Shown: positions 1 to 8,688, counted from the first letter of the stretch. The stretch: DNA of 64,000 nucleotides from Streptomyces sp. 35G-GA-8 (GCF_023534745.1 NZ_JAMHJQ010000020.1:72026-136025), one strand, 5' to 3'. Notes: a model not told the origin generated them from the sequence alone. Program-made: numbers and translations.

Positions 1-269
1 CTGATCCTGATCGTCTGCTCCATCGAGCCCGAGGGGATCACGAACGCCTGGACCAGGAAGGTCTTCAGGACCAGCGCGATCAGCACCGCCACGGTGATGA
101 GTATCGGTATCTCCTTCGCCGCGGACCTGCGGCGGCGCTGTTTGACCCGGCGCGCGAGCTTACGGCGCTCCGCGCGCCCCGGCAGCGTCCGGCCGGTGGT
201 GGGCCGGGAGCCGGTCGGCAGCCGGGTGTCCGACCCATGGCTGGGGCGACGGCGCCCCCGCTTACCCAT
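1..269 (-). CDS. lepB: Signal peptidase I, 5' part only (cut by window edge)
   Basis: Only the first 89 residues lie in the window. They show a very basic cytoplasmic N-terminus rich in Arg and Lys (about residues 1-48), one hydrophobic membrane segment (about 50-75) and the family box PSGSMEQT, whose second serine is the expected nucleophile. The protein would cleave signal peptides from secreted precursors on the outer face of the membrane. The ATG at 267-269 overlaps the stop of the upstream lepB copy by 8 nt, so the two are co-transcribed. Streptomyces carry a tandem series of type I signal peptidases at this place. The catalytic lysine region lies outside the window. Confidence 0.9.
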   Translation of the reverse strand, partial: MGKRGRRRPSHGSDTRLPTGSRPTTGRTLPGRAERRKLARRVKQRRRRSAAKEIPILITVAVLIALVLKTFLVQAFVIPSGSMEQTIRI

Positions 270-1143
270 GGGCACCGCCCGGAATCCCCGCGTCACCCGA
301 GGTCCCCGTGCCACCCGGCGCGCCCGCGCCCGCGTCCGCCGGGGTCACCGCGCCTCCCGGGCTCCGTACGTCGTGGAAGGCCCCTGTCGGCTCCAGGACG
401 GCCCAGCGGCCCAGCGGCCAGCCGATCCAGTCCGCCCGTCCGATGACCTTGTCCACGGGCACCATGCCGCCGCCGGGGTCGCCGAGATGGTCGCGGGAGT
501 CGCGCGAATTGCTGCGGTGGTCGCCCATCACCCAGAGCGTGCCCTGGGGTACGACGATGTCGAAGGGAACGCTGGAGGGGGCGTCGCCGGCGTACAGGTA
601 CCCCTCGTCCACAGCCCGGCCGTTCACCTCGACCCTGCCCCCCTTGTCGCAGCAGACCACCCGGTCACCCCCCACACCGACCACACGCTTGACGAAGTCG
701 GTCTCGGCGGGTGCGGCGAGACCGAGGGCCGCGGCCGCCCCGTGCAGCAGCCCGGTGACGGGGTTCTCCCCCGGCGGCTCCTGGACGAAGGATCCGGTGC
801 CGTCGAAGACCACCACATCACCGCGCTCCGGCGCGGTACCGAAACGGTACGCCAACTTGTTGACCAGCACGCGGTCCCCGACCTGGAGAGTGGGCCGCAT
901 CGAGCCGCTGGGGATCAGGAACGGCTGCACAACGAAGCTGCTGAGCAGCAGCGCGAAGACGGCGCAGGCGAGCGCGAGGAGGCCCGCCCTGCGCCAGGAG
1001 GGCCCGGACAGCCCGGGGAATCCGGGAACTCCGGAGAGTCCGGGGAGCCGCCCGGAGGAACGCGCGGAGCGCGATCCCTCTTCCGTCCCGTCGTGGGATC
1101 CGGAAGAGCGATCGCGCTCCGTCTGCCGTTCTTCGGTGTCCAT
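262..1143 (-). CDS. lepB: Signal peptidase I
   Basis: This 293-residue membrane protease has a Gly/Pro/Ser-rich cytoplasmic N-terminus (1-50) and one membrane segment (about 53-75). The nucleophile box PSGSMRPTL has Ser81, and the general-base box KRVVGVGGD has Lys152. The late box GDHRSNSRDSR is also present. These are the S/K dyad and conserved boxes of the S26 family. It precedes a second lepB copy and overlaps it by 8 nt. The start is the first ATG of the frame; a later start would still keep the membrane segment. Tandem signal peptidases in Streptomyces probably share the load of a large secretome. Confidence 0.95.
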   Translation of the reverse strand: MDTEERQTERDRSSGSHDGTEEGSRSARSSGRLPGLSGVPGFPGLSGPSWRRAGLLALACAVFALLLSSFVVQPFLIPSGSMRPTLQVGDRVLVNKLAYRFGTAPERGDVVVFDGTGSFVQEPPGENPVTGLLHGAAAALGLAAPAETDFVKRVVGVGGDRVVCCDKGGRVEVNGRAVDEGYLYAGDAPSSVPFDIVVPQGTLWVMGDHRSNSRDSRDHLGDPGGGMVPVDKVIGRADWIGWPLGRWAVLEPTGAFHDVRSPGGAVTPADAGAGAPGGTGTSGDAGIPGGAHG

Positions 1144-1214
1144 CGGGGCCAGATCTTATCCGGCGGCCCTGTGGACCCGGGTGCGCGCCCGGACCGAGCC
1201 GGACGCCGCGGGTC

Positions 1215-1565
1215 CTACCTGTCGCGCTTCTCCTTGATCTTCGCGGCCTTGCCGCGCAGCTCACGGAGGTAGTACAGCTTCGCGCGACGGACGTCACCGC
1301 GGCTGACCAGCTCGATCTTCTCGAAGATCGGGCTGTGCACCGGGAAAGTACGCTCGACGCCGACGGAGAAGGAGACCTTGCGGACCGTGAAGGTCTCACG
1401 GACACCGGATCCCTGGCGGCGGATGACCACGCCCTTGAACTGCTGGATACGGGAGCGGTTGCCCTCGATGACACGTACGTGGACGTTCACGGTGTCACCG
1501 GGACGGAAAGCGGGGAGGTCGCTGCGGAGCGACGATGCGTCGACGACGTCGAGCAGGCTGGCCAT
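1215..1565 (-). CDS. rplS: 50S ribosomal protein L19
   Basis: L19 sits at the 30S-50S interface of the ribosome. The 116-residue product begins [18 protein letters not shown] and contains the typical [13 protein letters not shown] and [13 protein letters not shown] segments, ending in a Lys/Arg-rich tail. The open frame extends nine codons upstream, but the MASL start gives the usual family length. It follows trmD on the same strand after about 130 nt, the classical rpsP-rimM-trmD-rplS order. Confidence 0.97.
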   Translation of the reverse strand: MASLLDVVDASSLRSDLPAFRPGDTVNVHVRVIEGNRSRIQQFKGVVIRRQGSGVRETFTVRKVSFSVGVERTFPVHSPIFEKIELVSRGDVRRAKLYYLRELRGKAAKIKEKRDR

Positions 1566-1694
1566 GAAGGTCTGCTTCCTCGCTGATGCCACAGGTCATC
1601 AGCGGATATCGAGAGAGAGTCCGATGTGCCGTTCGCGTCGGGCGGGCGTCGTTCCCCCTGTGGCAGGGGCGCACGCCGGACGTAAGGCAGCGGC

Positions 1695-2516
1695 CTATTC
1701 TTCCATGGCCTCGGGCCTGCGCCAAAATCGGCCACCTGGCTCCGGCGCCCAGCCCAGGATGGAGAGCATCTCGCGGTCCTTCTTGTCGAAGGACGCGGGA
1801 TCGCAACGCTCGATCAGATCGGGCCGGTTGAGGGCCGTACGCCGGAACGCCTCGTCCCGCCGCCAGCGCGCGATCCTGCCGTGGTGGCCGCTGAGCAGCA
1901 CATCCGGAATCCCGCGCCCGCGCCACTCCGGCGGCTTCGTGTAGACGGGGCCCTCCAGCAGATTCGCCATCGCGCCGGGGGCGAAGGAATCGTCGCGGTG
2001 CGACTCCGCGTTGCCGAGCACACCGGGCAGCAGCCGGGCCACGGCCTCCGTGATCACCAGTACGGCCGCCTCGCCGCCCGCGAGCACATAGTCGCCGATC
2101 GAGACCTCGACCACCGGTATCCGGGTCGCGTACTCGTCGATGACCCGGCGGTCGATGCCCTCGTAGCGCGCCGGCGTGAAGACCAGCCAGGGCCGCTCGG
2201 AGAGTCCGACGGCCAGCTCCTGGGTGAAGGGGCGGCCACTGGGCGTGGGGACGACCAGGACCGGGCCATGGGCGCCCGACTCGTAGCCGCTCGCCAGGAC
2301 GTCGTCCAGCGCGTCGCCCCAGGGCTCGGTCTTCATGACCATGCCGGGACCACCGCCGTACGGGGTGTCGTCGACCGTGTTGTGGCGGTCGTACGTCCAC
2401 TCCCGGAGGTCGTGTACGTGGACATCGAGCCGGCCGCGCGCGCGGGCCTTGCCGACGAGTGAGACGTTCAGCGGCTCCAGGTACTCCGGGAAGATCGTGA
2501 CCACATCGAGCCGCAT
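1695..2516 (-). CDS. trmD: tRNA (guanine37-N1)-methyltransferase
   Basis: TrmD methylates G37 of tRNAs that read CNN codons, preventing +1 frameshifts. It is a dimeric SPOUT enzyme using S-adenosylmethionine. The 273-residue protein shows the family motifs DDTPYGGGPGMVM (about 49-61), ARYEGID (about 117-123) and SIGDYVLAGGE (about 139-149) that form the trefoil-knot cofactor site. The ATG shares one base with the rimM stop (TGATG), indicating translational coupling. Confidence 0.97.
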   Translation of the reverse strand: MRLDVVTIFPEYLEPLNVSLVGKARARGRLDVHVHDLREWTYDRHNTVDDTPYGGGPGMVMKTEPWGDALDDVLASGYESGAHGPVLVVPTPSGRPFTQELAVGLSERPWLVFTPARYEGIDRRVIDEYATRIPVVEVSIGDYVLAGGEAAVLVITEAVARLLPGVLGNAESHRDDSFAPGAMANLLEGPVYTKPPEWRGRGIPDVLLSGHHGRIARWRRDEAFRRTALNRPDLIERCDPASFDKKDREMLSILGWAPEPGGRFWRRPEAMEE

Positions 2517-3148
2517 CAGCCGCCGTCCTTACCGGCCGCGCCGTCCTCGCCCGTCGCCGCGCCGTCCTCGTCCGGGGCTTCACCGGCCGAGTCGGCGGCC
2601 GGGTCGGCGTCCCGGCTGGAGGCGATCTCCGCCCTGTCGTCGATCAGCCCCGGCGGCGGGTCGATGACGGCCCGCTGCTCCTCCAGGTCGATCTCGGTGA
2701 CGATCTCCTCCACGAACGGGATCATCACCTCGCTGCCGTCCGGCCGTTCCACGATGAACAGGTCCTGCGAGGGCAGATGCGAGATCTCGGTGATCCGCCC
2801 GACCTCCGTGCCGTCGGCCAGCACCACATCCAGGTCCATCAGCTGATGGTCGTAGAACTCCTCGGGATCCTCGGGGAGTTCCTCGGGGTCGACCTCCGCG
2901 ATCAGCAGGACATTGCGCAGCGCCTCGGCGCCCGTACGGTCGCGTACGCCCTCGAAGCGCAGCAGCAGCCTGCCGCTGTGCACCCGGCCCGTCTCGATCC
3001 TCAGCGGCCCGGCCTGGGCCGGTTCCGTGGCGAGTACGGCGCCGGGGCCGAGCCGCAGTTCGGGCTCGTCCGTACGTACTTCTACGGTGACCTCACCCTT
3101 GATCCCATGGGCGCGGCCCACCCGCCCGACCACCAACTGCACTGACAC
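2516..3148 (-). CDS. rimM: 16S rRNA processing protein RimM
   Basis: RimM helps mature the 3' domain of the 30S subunit and binds S19. The 210-residue protein begins [19 protein letters not shown], the standard RimM N-terminal beta-barrel signature, and has the PRC-barrel segment with [11 protein letters not shown] and [11 protein letters not shown]. Beyond about residue 170 there is an acidic, Ala/Asp/Gly-rich tail, a common actinobacterial extension with no known role. It is coupled to trmD by a 1-nt overlap. Confidence 0.96.
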   Translation of the reverse strand: MSVQLVVGRVGRAHGIKGEVTVEVRTDEPELRLGPGAVLATEPAQAGPLRIETGRVHSGRLLLRFEGVRDRTGAEALRNVLLIAEVDPEELPEDPEEFYDHQLMDLDVVLADGTEVGRITEISHLPSQDLFIVERPDGSEVMIPFVEEIVTEIDLEEQRAVIDPPPGLIDDRAEIASSRDADPAADSAGEAPDEDGAATGEDGAAGKDGG

Positions 3149-3200
3149 TCCACCTTCTTGTCACGATCACGCGTCACGATCACGCGCGGGAAACAGCGAA

Positions 3201-3228
3201 GGCCGGGAAGGCCGTGGCCCTCCCGGCC
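3201..3228 (-). terminator. Hairpin between khpA and rimM
   Basis: A perfect 8-bp inverted repeat GGCCGGGA / TCCCGGCC with a 12-nt loop lies in the 100-nt gap after khpA. There is no following T-run, so it may be an attenuator, an RNA-processing site or a weak terminator rather than a true intrinsic terminator. Confidence 0.35.
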
Positions 3229-3248
3229 CCTGCCGGTGTTCTGCTGTC

Positions 3249-3488
3249 TCAGCGGACCTGGTCCACGTCGATGAGATCGACGCGGATGCCACGGCCGCCG
3301 ATGGCGCCCACGACGGTCCGCAGAGCACGTGCGGTGCGGCCGTTGCGGCCGATCACCTTGCCGAGGTCGTCCGGGTGCACCCGGACCTCCAGCACACGGC
3401 CGCGGCGCAGGTTGCGCGAGGCCACCTGCACTTCGTCCGGATTGTCGACGATGCCCTTCACGAGGTGCTCAAGAGCCTCCTCGAGCAT
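3249..3488 (-). CDS. khpA: KH-domain RNA-binding protein KhpA
   Basis: This 79-residue single KH domain protein carries the GxxG loop as IGRNGRT (about residues 51-57), followed by the helix ARALRTVVGAIG. The family binds RNA, often as a heterodimer with KhpB, and influences cell size and translation-related RNAs in Gram-positive bacteria. It lies two nucleotides after the rpsP stop and before rimM, so it is part of the ribosome operon. The ATG at 3486-3488 is the only sensible start. Confidence 0.93.
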   Translation of the reverse strand: MLEEALEHLVKGIVDNPDEVQVASRNLRRGRVLEVRVHPDDLGKVIGRNGRTARALRTVVGAIGGRGIRVDLIDVDQVR

Positions 3489-3490
3489 GC

Positions 3491-3934
3491 TCAGGCCTCG
3501 GTCGACTCGGCGGCCGAGGACTCGGTCCCGGCTTCGTCGGCCTTCTTGTCGGACTTCTTGGCCTTCTGAGTGATCGCCTCACCCTTGGGCTCGTCGCCGG
3601 CGTCCTTCGCGGCGGCCTCGAAGAGGGCGCGCTTGTCGGCCTTCGGCTCCGGCTGGAGCAGCGGCGCGGGGGCCGGCAGGCCCTTGTGCGCCTGCCAGTC
3701 ACCGGTGAGCTTGAGGATCGCGAGAACCGGCTCGGTCGGCTGGGCGCCGACGGACAGCCAGTAACGCGCGCGCTCCGAGTCGACCTCGATGCGCGAGGGG
3801 TTCTGCACCGGGTGGTACAGACCGATCTCCTCGATGGCCCGGCCGTCACGGCGGGTACGGGAGTCGGCGACGATGATGCGGTAGTGAGGCGAACGGATCT
3901 TGCCCAGACGCTTCAGCTTGATCTTGACTGCCAC
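3491..3934 (-). CDS. rpsP: 30S ribosomal protein S16
   Basis: S16 is an early-binding small-subunit protein. I place the start at the GTG of [20 protein letters not shown], thirteen codons inside the longest frame, because this is the invariant S16 N-terminus. The core occupies about 85 residues. The remaining ~60 are a Lys/Ala/Glu-rich tail ending in SSAAESTEA, an extension seen in actinobacterial S16. First gene of the rpsP-khpA-rimM-trmD-rplS operon. Confidence 0.95.
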   Translation of the reverse strand: MAVKIKLKRLGKIRSPHYRIIVADSRTRRDGRAIEEIGLYHPVQNPSRIEVDSERARYWLSVGAQPTEPVLAILKLTGDWQAHKGLPAPAPLLQPEPKADKRALFEAAAKDAGDEPKGEAITQKAKKSDKKADEAGTESSAAESTEA

Positions 3935-4144
3935 TGGAGTGGTGTCTCCTGGTCTTGACGTGGTTGGGCACAACGGGATGCCGCGTGGGGTTGCGGTACC
4001 CGATCCGCCCGATGGACGCGTCAGCCGGAGGAGAGAGGGGTCCTGTGCGACTGTCGAGTACAGCTGGTCATTCTGCCATACGACCGCGACCGGGCATGAC
4101 GCGGCGACGGGCAGGGGACGGGAGCGGCCGGGACGGCCGGTGAC

Positions 4145-4738
4145 TCAGCCCGCGGCACCGACCACTTCGGGGATACGGAAGGGCTTGCCGCAGCCGCCGC
4201 AGACGATCGGGGCCTGGGCGAGGACCGAGGGTACGACCCGTACGTTCCGCCCGCAGTCACAGACCGCCTTGACGCGTACCCCGCCACCGGACGAGCCGTG
4301 TCTCGCGGCAGGACCGCGGAAGCTGCGCTTGGTGTCGGCGGCCGTCGCGACCGTGTGCGCCTTGAGGGCGCGCTGCAATCGCTCGATGGTGGGACGGTAC
4401 CGCCGCTTCGCCTCGGGACTGAGCGAGACCAGGGAGAAACCGCTGCTGGGATGCGGCTCCTCGGGATGGTCCAGGCCCATCTCCTCGGCGATGGCGAGGA
4501 ATCGGCGGTTGTGATAGCGGCCCGCCCGCGAGGTGTCGCGGACACCTCTGGCCGCGGCGATGCCATGGACCGCTTCGTGAAGCAGTCGTTCGAAGGAGAG
4601 CTCGGCGCCACAGGCGGACGACGACTCTCCGATCAGGGACTCTGGCGCGGCAAGATCCGGCAGCTCGGGGTGGGACCGCTGAATATCGGCCCACGCCTGC
4701 GCCAGCTCTGCGGCGAGAACAGGTGGTGTCGTGCTCAC
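4145..4738 (-). CDS. SprT-like zinc metalloprotease with zinc ribbon
   Basis: This 197-residue protein has a zincin motif HEAVH (His54, Glu55, His58) and a downstream His76 in RYHNRRF, the arrangement of SprT-like proteases. The C-terminal part has two cysteine pairs, C160-x-C162 and C180-x2-C183, likely a zinc ribbon. Eukaryotic SPRTN relatives remove DNA-protein crosslinks; whether bacterial forms do so is not established, so the substrate is unknown. It lies upstream of rpsP on the same strand with a 210-nt gap and has its own promoter-like sequence. Family assignment is by motif only. Confidence 0.7.
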   Translation of the reverse strand: MSTTPPVLAAELAQAWADIQRSHPELPDLAAPESLIGESSSACGAELSFERLLHEAVHGIAAARGVRDTSRAGRYHNRRFLAIAEEMGLDHPEEPHPSSGFSLVSLSPEAKRRYRPTIERLQRALKAHTVATAADTKRSFRGPAARHGSSGGGVRVKAVCDCGRNVRVVPSVLAQAPIVCGGCGKPFRIPEVVGAAG

Positions 4739-4790
4739 GTCGTGAACAACGAGCCGGAGCCCTCCCGGGTTCCATTACGGGGCATCTCAA

Positions 4791-4819
4791 ATAATTTGCA
4801 CGTACCCGTCAGTTGTCAT
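4791..4819 (-). promoter_or_regulatory. Candidate promoter of the SprT-like gene
   Basis: Read on the minus strand: ATGACA (4819-4814), a 17-nt spacer, then AATTAT (4796-4791), about 50 nt upstream of the ATG at 4738. It is an AT-rich island in GC-rich DNA and resembles a vegetative -35/-10 pair. No experimental support. Confidence 0.45.
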
Positions 4820-5034
4820 TGATGCGTCCGGACGAGGGCGGGTGCGCTGATCTGCGGAGAAGCCTCACAGCTCCTACCAAGGTGGTACGTAGCGACTCGT
4901 ACGCTTCGACGCGTAGACGATCTACGTACACCCGCGCTTCCCCTTGAGGAGGAGTTCCGTCGGAGGAGTCCCGAGGAGTTCCGCCGCGGGGGCGACTGCC
5001 CAGGGACTCGCCGGACTCCTGGTGACGGATGCGC

Positions 5035-6450
5035 TCAATACGCACGGGCCACAATGGCGACACTACCCGCCGCATCATCCGTTTCCGGCACCGCCCCGTC
5101 CTCGGCGACCAGACACCGTACGGAGACCCCGAGCTCGGCGAGAGCCGCCTCTCCCCGGGTACCCAGCGTCGCCCAGGGGATGCGTGCCCAACCGCCCGCG
5201 GCGGCGGCCTCGGCGGCCTCCTCGACGGTGGAGACCTCGGCGGTACGGGCCTCGCGGCGCGCCCTGGACTCCGTCAACAGCAGTGCCTGGTCGTCCTCCA
5301 GGACCGTGGGCAGCAGCCCGGCGAGTGCCCCGACGGCCACCGGCTCCTTGCCGCCGGGGATCCGGCGTACGAGCATCGCGGTGCCGTTCTCCAGATCGCG
5401 CGGGCCGATCTCGATCCGTACGGGCACGCCCTTCAACTCCCAGTCGACGGCCCGGCGGCCGAAGGGGATGTCGGTACGGTCGTCGATCATGACCCGGACG
5501 CCGGCGAGCCGGAGCCGGTCGGCGGTCTCGCGGACGGCGGCCAGGACCGGCTCGTCGTCCTTGATGGCCAGCACCACGGCCTGTACGGCGGCGAGACGGG
5601 GCGGGACACGCAGCCCGTCGTCGTCGCCGTGCGACATGATCAGCCCGCCGACCATCCGGGTCGAGGCGCCCCAGGAGGTCTGCCAGACCAACTCCTCGGT
5701 GCCCTCCTTCGACAGATACCGGGTGTGGAAGGCCCGCGCGAAGTTCTGTCCCAACTCGTGGCTCGTGCCCAGCTGGAGGGCCTTGCCGTCGCCCATCATC
5801 CCTTCGAGCGTCAGGGTGTTGACGGCCCCGGCGAAGCGCTCGCGCGCGGTCTTGCGGCCCAGGACGACATCGATCCCGAGGACTTCGGTCATGAAGTCCG
5901 CGTAGACGTTCCGGTGGATGTGCGCGGCGTAGTCCCTGGCGTCCTCGTAGGTGGCATGGGCGGTGTGGCCCTCCTGCCAGAGGAATTCGGTGGTGCGCAG
6001 GAAGACGCGGGGGCGCATCTCCCAGCGGACGACATTGGCCCACTGGTTGATGAGCAGCGGCAGATCGCGGTAACTGCGCACCCACTTGGCGAAGTACTCG
6101 TTGACGATCGTCTCGGAGGTGGGCCGTACGACGACCGGCTCCTCAAGGTCCTTGCCGCCGCCGTGGGTGACGACCGCCAGTTCGGGCGCGAAACCCTCGA
6201 CGTGCGCCGCCTCCCGGGTCAGATACGACTGCGGGATGAAGAGCGGGAAGTACGCGTTCGAGGCGCCCGCGGCCTTGATACGGGTATCCAGCTCCTGCTG
6301 CATCCGCTCCCACAGACCGTACCCATATGGCCTCATCACCATCGTGCCGCGCACCGGCCCGTTGTCGGCCAGTTCGGCCTTGTTGATCAGATCCTGGTAC
6401 CAGCGCGGGAAGTCGTCCGCCCGGGGCGTGAGAACAGGTGCCTTCGCCAT
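5035..6450 (-). CDS. proS: Prolyl-tRNA synthetase, short (archaeal/eukaryotic-type)
   Basis: This class II synthetase charges tRNA-Pro. The 471-residue product starts at MAKAPVLTPRADDF (the open frame runs 50 codons further upstream without family similarity). Motif 2 region RPTSETIVNEYFAKW and the segment FLRTTEFLWQEGHTAH follow directly. The long editing insertion of the usual bacterial ~570-residue ProRS is absent, and the chain ends in a Tyr, as in the archaeal/eukaryotic class with its C-terminal zinc-binding-type domain. Streptomyces normally have a long ProRS elsewhere, so this may be a second copy. It ends about 300 nt from the SprT-like gene and is divergent from the methyltransferase. 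Confidence 0.93.
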   Translation of the reverse strand: MAKAPVLTPRADDFPRWYQDLINKAELADNGPVRGTMVMRPYGYGLWERMQQELDTRIKAAGASNAYFPLFIPQSYLTREAAHVEGFAPELAVVTHGGGKDLEEPVVVRPTSETIVNEYFAKWVRSYRDLPLLINQWANVVRWEMRPRVFLRTTEFLWQEGHTAHATYEDARDYAAHIHRNVYADFMTEVLGIDVVLGRKTARERFAGAVNTLTLEGMMGDGKALQLGTSHELGQNFARAFHTRYLSKEGTEELVWQTSWGASTRMVGGLIMSHGDDDGLRVPPRLAAVQAVVLAIKDDEPVLAAVRETADRLRLAGVRVMIDDRTDIPFGRRAVDWELKGVPVRIEIGPRDLENGTAMLVRRIPGGKEPVAVGALAGLLPTVLEDDQALLLTESRARREARTAEVSTVEEAAEAAAAGGWARIPWATLGTRGEAALAELGVSVRCLVAEDGAVPETDDAAGSVAIVARAY

Positions 6451-6654
6451 GGCGCGCATCGTACGGGCTCGGGCGTAAGGAACCGGCCATACGCGCGGGG
6501 GCGCACGCCCGGGGCATACACGCTTTGCCCGCCGCCCACTGGACGCGGGCACGGATGCGGAGTTCTCTGGCATACGGGGGAAGAACGCGCGCACGCACAC
6601 GGGGGGCTGTCCATCTGGGCACGACCGACCTCTCGGCGGATTGGGGCGCTATCC

Positions 6655-7566
6655 ATGACACGTACGCTCGGCCGGCACCACCAGCGGTTCGCGCACCCGG
6701 GCACGGCACCGGCGGTTCTCCCCGACGCGGGCGCGCGTGCCCGCGACTGGGCCGAGATCCAGGAACGGATGCTGGTGCCGCTCTACGAAGCGGTGTACGA
6801 GCGGCTTGAGGTCCGCAAGGGGACCCGGGTGCTCGGCCTCGGCTGCGGCTCGGGGCTCGCCCTGCTGCTCGCGGCGGCGCGGGGTGCGCGGGTGACCGGT
6901 GTCGACTCCGACGCCGAGCGGCTGGCGCTGGCCCGTGAACGGCTGCGCGCCGAGCGGGAGCGGGACGGCCGGGAGCGGGACGGCCGGGAGCGGGACGGCC
7001 GGGCGGACCGCGCGGCCGACGCGGGCACGCTGCTGCCGGTGGACCGGATGGCCGACGCCGCGCCGGGGCCCGGCCGTTCACCGTACGACCTGATCACCGC
7101 CTTCCAGCCGATCGGCTCCGTCGCGGGCGACGCGAAGGGGCTCGGTCCCGCGCTCGGCGAGGCGATACCACTGGCCCGGCGCGGTACACCCGTGGTGCTC
7201 GCGGGCTGGGGTCCGCCCGAGCGCTGCGCCACGGACGGGGTGCTGCGGATCGCGGGCCGGCTGAGCGAGCGTCCGCGCGAGGACGCCCGGCGGCGGGGGC
7301 ACCGCGACGATCTGGAGGAGATCGCGGCGCGGGCGGGTCTGAAGCCGGACGGTTCGGGGCGGGTGGCCTGCCCGTTCGGGTACGCGGACCAGGAGAGCGC
7401 GGTCCGCGGCCTGTTGTCGACGGGGGTGTTCGACGGCGCGATCCGGACGACGAACCGGCGGCTGGTGGAGAAGGAGATCGGCGAGGCGCTCCATCCGCAT
7501 CTGCGCCATGACGGCACGGTCTGGATGCCGAATGTCTTCCGGTATCTGATCGCCCGGACTCCCTGA
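6655..7566 (+). CDS. SAM-dependent methyltransferase, class I
   Basis: The 303-residue protein has a Rossmann-type motif I, VLGLGCGSG (about 59-67), followed by the acidic VTGVDSD strand end typical of S-adenosylmethionine binding. A run of three DGRER units (about residues 100-115) reflects a 15-bp DNA repeat near 6955-7005. A middle segment YDLITAFQPIGSVAGDAKGL fits motif IV-V. The C-terminal ~90 residues include a segment resembling the ends of small-molecule methyltransferases. The substrate is unknown. It is divergent from proS and 134 nt upstream of the yhf cluster, on the same strand. I chose the ATG at 6655; no strong ribosome-binding site is visible. Confidence 0.75.
   Translation: MTRTLGRHHQRFAHPGTAPAVLPDAGARARDWAEIQERMLVPLYEAVYERLEVRKGTRVLGLGCGSGLALLLAAARGARVTGVDSDAERLALARERLRAERERDGRERDGRERDGRADRAADAGTLLPVDRMADAAPGPGRSPYDLITAFQPIGSVAGDAKGLGPALGEAIPLARRGTPVVLAGWGPPERCATDGVLRIAGRLSERPREDARRRGHRDDLEEIAARAGLKPDGSGRVACPFGYADQESAVRGLLSTGVFDGAIRTTNRRLVEKEIGEALHPHLRHDGTVWMPNVFRYLIARTP
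6952..7005 (+). repeat. 15-bp in-frame repeat in methyltransferase gene
   Basis: Three near-identical copies of CGGGAGCGGGACGGC encode the peptide repeat RERDG. The length keeps the frame, so copy number could vary between strains without disrupting the protein. Confidence 0.8.
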
Positions 7567-7581
7567 GGCCCGGGCACGGCC

Positions 7582-7630
7582 CCTGCCCCGGACTCGGCCC
7601 CGGACTCGGCCCCGGACTCGGCCCCGGACC
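7582..7630. repeat. 12-bp tandem repeat upstream of yhfZ
   Basis: Four copies of GCCCCGGACTCG (the last degenerate) lie just after the methyltransferase stop and before the yhfZ operator. No coding role; may arise from slippage. Confidence 0.7.
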
Positions 7631-7666
7631 GGAAACGGCCCGGAAACGGACGGGTGCGGGACCCTG

Positions 7667-7694
7667 GACAGTATCCAGAATCCTGTTTACTGTC
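7667..7694. promoter_or_regulatory. Dyad operator overlapping yhfZ promoter/leader
   Basis: A 28-bp perfectly symmetric dyad: GACAGTA-N2-CAG-N4-CTG-N2-TACTGTC. It ends six bases before the GTG start of yhfZ. A right half-site closely related to it (AATCCTG then TTACTGTC) recurs at 8701-8716, in front of yhfY. Because yhfZ encodes a DNA-binding regulator, this is the obvious candidate for its own operator, possibly autoregulatory. Inference from symmetry and position only. Confidence 0.65.
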
Positions 7695-7700
7695 TCCTTC

Positions 7701-8639
7701 GTGACTGGCTTCGACGAGCGTTTCCTGACCCGCAACGGCCTCGCGGCCCGGCAGCTGGCAGTTCTCCTGCTGAACCACGAGCCGGAGACCCGGCTGCCGC
7801 GCGTGCGGGACTTCGCCGTGGAACTGGGCGTCGGGAACGGCACCGTCCAGGCCGCGCTCCAGCTGCTGGAGAACGCCGAGGCGATCGAGACGACGGCCCG
7901 GGGCCATCTCGGCACCTTCCTCGTCCGCTCGGACCGCTCCATACTGTGGCGGCTCTCCGGACTCGGCACCCTCCTTGCCGCGATGCCGCTGCCGTACTCC
8001 CGCCGGTACGAGGGACTGGCGACGGGGCTGCGCTCCGCCTTCGAAGAGGCGGGCGCGCCCTTCGCGATCACCTTCATGCGGGGCGCCGGCACCCGTACGA
8101 CCGCGCTCCTCGAAGGGAAGGTCGATCTCGTCGTCCTCTCGCGCTTCGCCGCCGACCGGCTGATCGAGGACCACCCGGTCGAGCTGGTCGCGGATCTGGG
8201 CCCGGCCACCTACGTCGGGGCGCACGGACTGCTGGTGCGGCGCGGCTCGGACCCGGAGACCCCGGGGCTGCGCGTCGCCATCGACCACGCCTCGGAGGAT
8301 CAACGGATGCTCGCCGAGCGCGCGTTCGCCGGGCGCTCGGACATCGAGTGGGTCGAGGCCTCGTACATGCAGCTGCGCGAGCTGTTCGAACACGACCGGG
8401 CCGACGCCACCGTCTGGAACCTCGATGAGGTGCAGGGGCTGCTCGGCACGAGTGTGGACGTCCTGCCGCTCGGCGACGAGGTCACCCGCGATCTGTCACT
8501 GCGCAACTCCAGAGCGGCGATCATCGGCAGGACGGAGGGGGCGAAAGCACTCGGCGCCGTACGGGAGTCCCTTGATCTGTCGGTGGTCACCACCCTCCAG
8601 GCCGAGGTGTTGCGCGGTGAGCGCACGCCCTCGTACTGA
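7701..8639 (+). CDS. yhfZ: YhfZ-type transcriptional regulator
   Basis: The 312-residue protein has an N-terminal winged helix (about 25-75: LPRVRDFAVELGVGNGTVQ, then GHLGTFL as wing) and a C-terminal domain of about 220 residues. That domain resembles the YhfZ C-terminal family, with the look of a periplasmic-binding-like ligand domain (segments LVVLSRFAADRLI and LRVAIDHASEDQRML). In E. coli YhfZ is a putative regulator of the adjacent yhf genes. GTG start immediately after the dyad operator; no Shine-Dalgarno is obvious, so the mRNA may be leaderless. It leads the eight-gene cluster but is separated from yhfY by 159 nt holding a second operator-like half-site. Confidence 0.88.
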   Translation: MTGFDERFLTRNGLAARQLAVLLLNHEPETRLPRVRDFAVELGVGNGTVQAALQLLENAEAIETTARGHLGTFLVRSDRSILWRLSGLGTLLAAMPLPYSRRYEGLATGLRSAFEEAGAPFAITFMRGAGTRTTALLEGKVDLVVLSRFAADRLIEDHPVELVADLGPATYVGAHGLLVRRGSDPETPGLRVAIDHASEDQRMLAERAFAGRSDIEWVEASYMQLRELFEHDRADATVWNLDEVQGLLGTSVDVLPLGDEVTRDLSLRNSRAAIIGRTEGAKALGAVRESLDLSVVTTLQAEVLRGERTPSY

Positions 8640-8688
8640 CCGCCCGGCCCGCCCGCGCGAAAGGACACCCCCGGAGTCCACGCGCACC

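Noticed and set aside
4809-5078. 89-codon frame overlapping the proS 3' end
   Set aside because: Many codons end in A or T and it starts inside proS; composition does not match coding DNA of this genome.
5029-6654. Upstream extension of the methyltransferase frame (to 5029)
   Set aside because: It lies antisense to proS; only the part from 6655 has methyltransferase features.
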